Source: Candidatus Omnitrophota bacterium (GTDB taxonomy: Bacteria; Omnitrophota; Gorgyraeia; Tantalellales; Tantalellaceae). From it: a DNA stretch of 15,204 nucleotides. Location of the stretch: positions 1 through 15,204 of the forward strand of contig JABMSC010000065.1 in assembly GCA_013204685.1 (NCBI GenBank), in the 5' to 3' direction. Shown piece after piece: positions 6,141-15,100 of the stretch (the first letter of the stretch is position 1; each line of letters begins with the position of its first letter). The translations under genes were made by a program, and so were the position numbers. The notes under the pieces were generated by a model. It was not told the DNA's origin and did not search any database. It saw only the letters and a list, made by a program, of their open reading frames with translations.

Positions 6141-9100
6141 GCGCGGCGTACGGCGTTCTTCGCTCCGTGCTCCATGCTCCATGCTCCGTGCCACCCTTAT
6201 CGTAAAGGTCGTGCCGGACTCTTGCGCGCTATCTTCTACCTCTTCGGCTGAGACGCTTTTTACGCTGATCGATCCGCCATGGTCTTCGGCGATGAGTTTC
6301 GCTTCTGTAAGTCCTATTCCGCCGCCTGTCGTAGAATAGAACGGCGTCCAGATGTCCTTTAACTTTTCAGGTGCGATCCCGGGACCGTTGTCTTGCACCG
6401 TTATTACAATTTCGCCGCCTTCGGGCTTTACCTCAATAACAACTTTCGCGTCATCGGCGCTCCTATAGTTCGCTGCGACATTAAGGCCGTTCGCTGCTAA
6501 ATTACATATCGCGGAAGTGATCGAACGCCTGTTTCCCCTGACCCAGATATGTTCATCAGGCACTCTTAATTCAAAATGGCTTTTCTTCACATGACCCGTT
6601 CTTGTCTCCCAAAGCTCGTTAAAAATGTTATCAAATATGTCATTGAGACTAAAAACATCATCGGAGGTCTTTCCTTCTATAAGCGAAAACCTGTCATCCA
6701 GTATGGACTCAAGTTCATGTAACAGTTCCACGGCCTTTTGCGTTCTTCTTATTCCCTTATCGTCAAAATATTGCTGCGGATCTTCACTTAATGCTGATTC
6801 GAGGTTTTTCCTGTCCTCGGCAATTCTATCCCGGATCAAGAAAGCTTTTTCTTTCCAGGAAATTATTGCCTCGCTATCAAGCTTCGGCTGCCTGATCTCT
6901 TCGCGCGCCTCAGCGTACAAGCTAGCAAGGATCTCACATCTTGCCTGTATTCTTTCAAGAAATAATCTCAAGTCGCCGTGAGAGTCTCCGAGGCCGAGTT
7001 TAACAAGTGAAGTTTCAGTAATGATCCATTGCAGTAATGCGCTAACATTTGTAGCGTTATTCGTCCCATGACCAAAGCTCGCGAGGGCGGTGAGGATCCG
7101 GATGACTTCGTCATTCGTTGCCTGCTCCGTTAGAGATTCCGAAGAAAGCTTTAAAGGGGGCGTGGGGTTCACTTCCCCCGTTCCCTGTTTCATGGGAGTA
7201 CCGGTGTCAGAGGAAGGCTCGTCCTCCGTCCCGGCGCGTGGTTCTATCTTCTGCTTCGCGGAATCACGCATCCTCTCTTCTCTATTCTGCATTCTAACCC
7301 GGTTAAGCACAGTATATTCTTTTTCACTCAAAACAGTTCCATTATAGAAGTCATCCACCAGATGAAAAGGCGCAACAATATATCCTTTACCGCCCAAGCG
7401 CTTCATTAATTTCACTCCTTCAGGCCCGGCACCTTGGGGATAACCATCGATTACGAATAGATCCGGTTCTCCTGATATATGTGCGATTGCATAAAAATGT
7501 CCCCCAGTCCCGTAAACCCAGGCATCGATGTCTTTTTCTCGCAACATTTCTACTATTCTGAATGCATAATCGTTGCAAATATCCCCATTTATTTTGGAAC
7601 TTTGTATCTTCTTCATGGTCTCGACAAGTACAGACGGTGGGTTTCCGAGCCTTTCCATCAGCATGCTTTGTATGCGGGCTTTGCGGCTTTCTTCTTCCCG
7701 CTTGTCACCCTCCCCAGCAGCGATCTTGCGCTGTATTTTTCTTAGCCTGCGCAGAAGAACTTTGCGCCCATCGCTTGATGGATCGGTTTGCTCATATGCT
7801 GCGCGCATAAAAGCTACAGCATCTTCTCTGCTATAAAGTTTTTCGACCTCACTTAATATCGAACTGTATGAAACGCCGAACACTTTATTTATATGCCGTA
7901 AGACTTCGAGCTCGCTTGTGCGCTTGAAAAAAGTGCCCCAGCTTACCGCCACAACTTTTGTGACATCTTCTGTATCTCTTACGACAGCAAGATTGTCTTT
8001 ATGTATCTCTCTGGGAAACATTCTGCGGCTCCCCAGGTTGCCGAAGGCAGCCAGTATGCTTGTGGTAAGATCTGTGTAATCCGTTATACCCAAAAGTTCC
8101 TCAAGCATTGTCCTCTTTTCATCATCCATTCCTTCCTTTTTAATTTTCGCAAGCTCTTTACGCATATCGGCCATTGTCATATTCCCAGCACTTCTCAGGC
8201 CAAAGACTCTCGCCAATGTTCTATACACATCCGGGCGATTATCATAAACTCTTAAAAGAACGTTTACGGTTTGCCTCTTTATTTTTCTTAATTTACTTTC
8301 TGGATCAGCTTCTTCGTCCACAAAACTCTGAACTCCAGGGGCATCTCCAAGTCTACGCATATTGGGATATCTCTCAACATCTAGCCTTACCTTTACTGCC
8401 GCGTAATTCTCGTCTTCAACGCATACAAATGCCATACTCTCAAACGCAAATGAATCATCTAGCGCAGCAAACCTTACGTATTCCTTCCGCATGTTGCCAG
8501 CGCCCACTTCAGCGATAATTCTTTGTATTGTTCCAATAGAGTCACTATTGATATGCTCCGTGAGGATATCTGCCGGCCGGCCATTGTTTCTCTCCGAATC
8601 CATTAGCGCTTGTATTACGATCTCTCTTTCCACCCCCGCCTTTTCCAGCTCTTCAATATGCGTGTCAAGCATGCCTTCCTGAAAAAGTTCAATGATCCGC
8701 AGCGCTGTGTTCTTCTCAAGTGAAAAATCCGGAAAATCGAGGTTATACCTCTCCTTGTCATAAAATGCGACCCTTATCGGTACAATTCTTCCATCATTTA
8801 ATATAATTTCAAAACTGTAAGAATTGCGCCCTTTAAGCTTTGTAAACTTTTCTCTTTTGACAACTTCTTTTATCTCATCTTCCGATACTTCTATTTTTTG
8901 AAAAACTTCTTCTTCGGTAAGAACTTTGCGTATCAATGTATACATATCCCCTGTGATCGTCCCGCTTGATAAGGATGATTCCCCTTTTGAGATAAGTTCC
9001 GTTAATTCCCGTTTTGATCGTTCATGTTCTTCGTTTTCTGGTCCCATTGACAATGTCTTTTCAATACCGGCAAGAACCCCAGGCACATAAAAAGCGAGCA

Positions 9101-12100
9101 TATCTTTGTGGAAATCTTTCACCAGCCTAAGGTGGCGAATCGCCTTTTCAGCGCCATCTCCTTTTGCTATGATCCCCAAAAGCTGGCTTATAGACCTCAG
9201 AACCTGTTCTCTTGTCTTTTGCCCGCCTAAAAATTCATCAAATGGGATATCAGGCTTTCTGCCCTCTTCAAGAAAATCCTCCACGCTTAAAGGCAGAAAC
9301 CCTTCGCACACGAATCCCCTAACCCCGCAAATCGACAATACATCGCCATTTTTTATTTTTTTATTCCCGCTGATCCGGACGTAAGCCCCGCCTATCCTCG
9401 CCCGTACAATCTGCATATCTCGCGCATTGGCTATCATGGTTATTCCGCTAATTTGGGCCATTTGTGCAGGATGTGAGCGCCTGCTTCCAAAGGTTGTTAT
9501 TACCCCACCCACCCTGGGGAGGCCATTTTCATCCTTAGCCAGAAGACGCGTCATCAGGTCAGGGGTAAGCTCCTCTGTTATAACAATAATGCCATCACAC
9601 CCCTCTTTCAGGGCCCTCTTTCTCATAGCGTCTATTTTCGCTCCATCTTTCGGCCTTCCTGTTAATACGTAAACCTTTCCCCTGAAAGCGCCTCCCGATA
9701 AGGGCCAAACCCGGCTTGTAGGGACCAGGGTCTTTCTGCTTGACGGCTGATACATAAACGCGGATTCAAGTGACTTGTAAATGGGATCCGCATCTCTTAC
9801 CTGTACAATATAAACCTTACCCATTTCTACGGTAAATTCGATTTCAACCCTACTCCCCAAAAGTGTGCCGATCTTTCCGCTATGATCCAACAGCTGTTGT
9901 TTCCAGGGCACGTTTTCAAGGATCTCCCTTATATCCACTACATCTGTGGCCCTGTGCTGAGCTATATCTTCTCCCTGTCCTGCAAACACAAAATCGCCGC
10001 CTATTCCGACTTTCTTAACATTTGCGGAGCTTGATTCGATAACACCTGCACCCGATCCGACGAGTATGTTGCCAAAAACCATTCGCTGTACAATAACAGC
10101 GGTACCGGGCCAATCTCCATGTATATTCATCGATCTTCTATATGTTTCCGTTTTGCCCCAAGAGCCTTTGACCGCTTTTACCGCCCTCTCAAATTGCTGA
10201 TCAGCTGTTACCGGAAGCGCTTTTGTGCCGCGCTTGCCTATGATTATCTTTTCAAATGCGCCTGCCAGGGTTTTCATCAATTCAGCTGAACTTTCTCTGT
10301 CGTTTTTTATTTTTTCTTTTTTAAAGATCCGATTTTTTGCTGAATCGAATTCTCTGTCCGCAATTTCAAGTACGCCGGTGGCATAGCTTTCAAGAAACCT
10401 GGCATATGAATTCCAGGCAGTCCAGCCAGCTTGCTCTTTTTCAAGCCCTCTTGCAATAAGTTGCTGCTGAAACCCTTCTATGGTATCCCTGCACAGCCCT
10501 ACATTAACCACCGTCGGCATCTGGCCGGGGAGAACAGAGTAAGCTCCTGACCTCACTGAAACGATCAGCGGGTTGTCGTTTGACCCAAACTGCATGTCTT
10601 TTGTTTTCCCTGATGCATTTAGATGCCTTTCAAGAATCCCCAGGGCTTCATGTGCTCTTTGGTTTATCGCATCGTCTAAAACTGTCGTAGGCACTATTGC
10701 CCCTTCCGGAACGGGAATCCCTTCCCTTGCTAAACGCATCAGCTCAATCCCCTTTGCTGAAAGATGATAGCGCCCCACTGAGCCCCCCTCTTCCATCTCC
10801 TCCTCCGGCACTCCAACACCAAATAGCTTAACCCCCGGGCCTCCTGTTCTAATTGCTCCATCCAGCGCTTCACCTTCTTGCTCCTTTTTATCGTAATATT
10901 CCCCCAGAAGGCGCATCATTCTGTATATTTCTGCTATAACTTTATCATGTCTGATCATTATTTCCACTCTGCTGTAAAGCTCCTTTTCTCTCTCTGTTTT
11001 GTCGACGATCCCTTCCGCATCAAGCACCCCTTCTATAAAACGTTTTGAGTTTTCCGACACGTATCTTTGGATGTTACGATATTCTTTGTCCATAAAAGCC
11101 ATAACATCTTTGGCTTCTGAGAGATTGATGTGCTTTTGCATTAAAAGGGTGCGTACATGATCCTTGAACGAATTTGACAAAAGTCCTTCAGTGGTGCTTA
11201 GTTCTGAAAGTCTCATGACATGCATAAGCGCTTCTGCAATATTGTTGTCATCTATCCCGTTAAATCTTGAGGAAGCCTCTTCTATAAAACGGTTCTCAAT
11301 AAGTGTAAGCAAAAATTCTGCTAAATAAAGTCCTAGCATTTCATCCCTTACCCATGCCCCGCCATATGCGTTACCTATATCGTCACGGCCCCATTCTTCG
11401 TGAAAATCTTGCTGTGTTCCGGCCGGATCATAAACTACCTCTCCGCTGAATATCTTTCTTTTTATGGCTTTTTTCACCCGATGTATCTGTTCAAGCGCGG
11501 CATCGGCAGCCTCCCCTGTAAGAAGTTCATAAAATTGGGAGTCTTCGGCGGGGTATGCGCTTCCCGTAAGCTCTCTCATGACTTTACGCACTGCACCATA
11601 TTTCCGGGATATAGAGACAAGTTCTTCGGCAAAGTCAGACTTCCGGGGTATCCTTTTATATCTTCTTGAAAGTTCGCGATAAGCGTAGATATACCCTGAA
11701 AAACTACAACCATGTTCGTCCACTTGAAGAGACTCTCCAAGCTCCATATTGACAGTATCGTATATTCTTTGGAGATCGTTATCGGATATATTCCGGAGTT
11801 TTTCATATTTTGTATCACCCACAACACCCAGGCCTTTGCCCATATCACCCTCGAGGTGATAGAACAACTTCTTCATGATCTTCATGTGCCTTTCCCTTGT
11901 CACTAGATTGTAAGTTTTATCTGCCTCGATCGTTTTTTCCGGAAAGACCTCGCTGCTAACGGGAAACTCGTCCCCTTTAAATACATCTACTTCATAGCCC
12001 TTGTCTGTAAGCACGCTGATGTCTCTTGTATGAAGATATTCAAAGAATCTTTCCAGAAGCTCAAGTGAGCCCGGATTCAACCTATTGTGTATCGAATCGC

Positions 12101-15100
12101 GAATAACGCCCCACATATCAGGCCCATACGTTCCTGTTCTTGTTCGAACTCTGAGAGGGTGATCAGGCCCAATTGTGACCTGTCCGGAATTGTCGCGAAA
12201 ATAGTAGGCACTGATACGGCGCATGAAATAGTAACAATCATCCATCTTAACTTTGTTCAATATCTTCATCAGATCGAAAAGCGGATTATCATCCTCGGGA
12301 ATGACGCTACCCTTCCTGGAAAGGTGGACCAGAAGATAAAACATGAATATACGAGCTTCTTGCGGAAGTATTGAAATTATTTCGTGGTAAAATTTTTGAA
12401 GTTCTTTCCATTCTTGTTCGGTCTCGGCCATGGGCAGATCGGGGATCTTGTTCATTACGGTTGTTATGCATTCGTTATCTTGAAAGCGGATAGCTCTGGT
12501 CAGCATTTCTTGGATCAGCCGCAGATCCGGCCTTATTGTTTCTCCCTGATCATTTCTGACGCCGTTTGCAAACATCATATCTATAACTTCATTCTGATAT
12601 TTTATTAAAGTTTGAAGCTGAAGTTCTTCGACCTTTCCCCTGGAAGGATCTGCCTTAACATATTTACGCACCTCTGACATTTGCGCATTAAAGCCCTTGA
12701 CTTCATTGGCTGACAAAAGCGCTTTTGCAAAGTCCAGCAAAGACTTAAGCTCTCCATCAAGGATGCGGGAGATAATATCAGAAGATGCATCTGTGAACTT
12801 GTATACATCATTGTTTTTGTGATCCTTGTTTATTATCTTTAGGATCCCCTTTTCGACCAGTTCGTTAAATGCCTCTTTCAGCGCAGATCCATCAAACTTT
12901 TCAAAAAATTCTGTATATTTTGAAACCGTAAGCCAGTCTACGCTTTCAGCATAATATAACGGCAGACGAGTTACTACGTCGCGCAAAACACATGCAGCTG
13001 TTCCCGTGAGATCGGGGGCGCTTTGCTCGACTTCAGGTTCTTCAGATGCAGCGCCAAGCGGGATCGTGGGGTCGGCCTCTCCCGTTCCCTGCTTCATAGC
13101 GGTATCAGAGTCAGGGGAAAGCTCGTCCGGCGTGTTGACAGCCGGGGTTTGCAACGGGATCTGTATTTTGAAAGCTGTCCCTATTTTTTTCCTGAAATTG
13201 CCTTCTATTGTTTCGCCCGGCACGCCCTTTCCGCAGACCCTTTTTCTGGCCTGGCCATGATGGGTCTTTGTCGCAACTTCAATCGAGCCATTATTCCACC
13301 AAACGTCTATTGCGAGAAAGCTAAGGGCCATACCGGCTCCGCTCTGTAACAAGTCTTTTTTCAGGCGTTCAGTTGAGTGCGGTGCAGGTTTTGTGCTCTG
13401 TCCCCTGCCCGCAATCTCAAAAATCTTAGTGAGCGTTCCATGTGGCATGCCAGCGCCATTATCTGAGATCTTAAAAAACAGGTTTGAATTTTTGGCGTAA
13501 AGGCTTATATTGATCTCTCCATTGACCTCTCCCCCCACTTGCCATGCTCTTTCCTGTATGCTTTCCACGCTGTTCATAAACATGTTCCTAACCCATTCCT
13601 TAACTTGCACAGATGGCTGAAGATCAGAATCGGGGTACTTTCGGGCCAAATAAGATCTTAAACCTTCTATGGACGGCCTGAGATCACCCATCAACAGATC
13701 CACCGCCATATCTCGACGCCTCACCCTAACCGCCCTATTTTTAACGGATGAATCGTATTTAAATCTATATGTTTTATCGAGAAATTGTTTTGTAGTGCCG
13801 CTCGCCGCCCCGGCATTGTCGCTTCTTTCTCCCGTACCCTGCTTTAGGGAAGTGTCGGTCTCAGGCTCCCCCGCCACGCCCTGCAATTCTGCATCAGACG
13901 CCGTCACTCCCGCAGAAACTGCCGCGCTATCGCCTCTCCGAAGAATAAACATCGTGCAAAGCTTTGCCCCCGTCCACTCACCCACGCTCACCGCAAGCCT
14001 TGGCAATTCGACATATATTTTATCCATTTCAAGATCCGGCTTTGAATCAGCAAATCTCTTTACAATAGAAGAGTAGTATTCTACCTCATCACCTTCTTGA
14101 AACACACCAACCCATAACTGGCCTTTCTCTCCTAATAGCCCGTATGCTTTCCTCAGTCTTCGGATATTTCGCTCCTCATGATTCTCCGGAACGAAATGCC
14201 TCCTAAACGCATTGGAATCAATGACCCCTTCCATAATAACCAGTTTGGCGGGTTTTGAGACAGCAAACCCCGGAGAGAGAAAATTCCCGTCCGCGCCTTT
14301 TAGCCATGTAATCTTCTGGTAGACGTTTTCGAGCGCTGCTCTTGTCGCTCCTGTAGCATCGGGTGCGATCCATTCTAAAAGACATTTTCTGGCCATATAT
14401 GAAGCACCGTCTATATGCGCATGTGTTCTCTCGGCAGCTACCGCCTCTGCGCCTAGCATAGCAGCCAGCACCTCATAATCATAGTTCCTGCTACTGCCTA
14501 TTTCTACTACGAGATCTCCCTTTGCAATACCCGCATCGATCAGAAGTTTAAATATTGCGAGGCGTCTTTTGTCCAAAAATGCAGCCGCGGCCTCAATCAG
14601 TTCTTCGCCCTGCATATTTTCTAATATTTGCAAGAGTTTATCGGCATTTATCCTGGGGTATAGGTCGTTCTCGGCATTCCGGCTATCCGCCGCCCCGGCG
14701 GCAGGAATAGGTTTCTCAGCAAGATACTCTATCGAAGGGCAAATGTCCATAATAACACAGTGTATTTCTCTGGCCTCTAAATCAATGTCTACCATTACAT
14801 TTTCAGCAGTTTCCAAACTTACTCCGTCTAAGCCAAGGCTTTCCATAGTAAATTTTGATTTTTTAGCAAGGAGGCTTTTCAAAAGTACTATAAACGACGT
14901 TTTGCCAGCAATTTGCTTAAAAAATATTTCTTTTTCAGGCGCCATGCTCTGCAGCGCATTTTCTAAAGCATGCGGATCGTAGCCAAAAAGAAGCGACATC
15001 CGCACACCCTTTATAAGAGCGCTTTCTGCCAGCACATATCCATCTTGTATAAATACTCGTTTAACCGGATTTACTTTTCCTACAACTTTATAATTTTCGT

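Noticed and set aside
8620..8700. UBA-like motif in the giant protein (EKAGVEREIVIQALMDSE)
   Set aside because: It is a short helical match only, too weak to call a domain.
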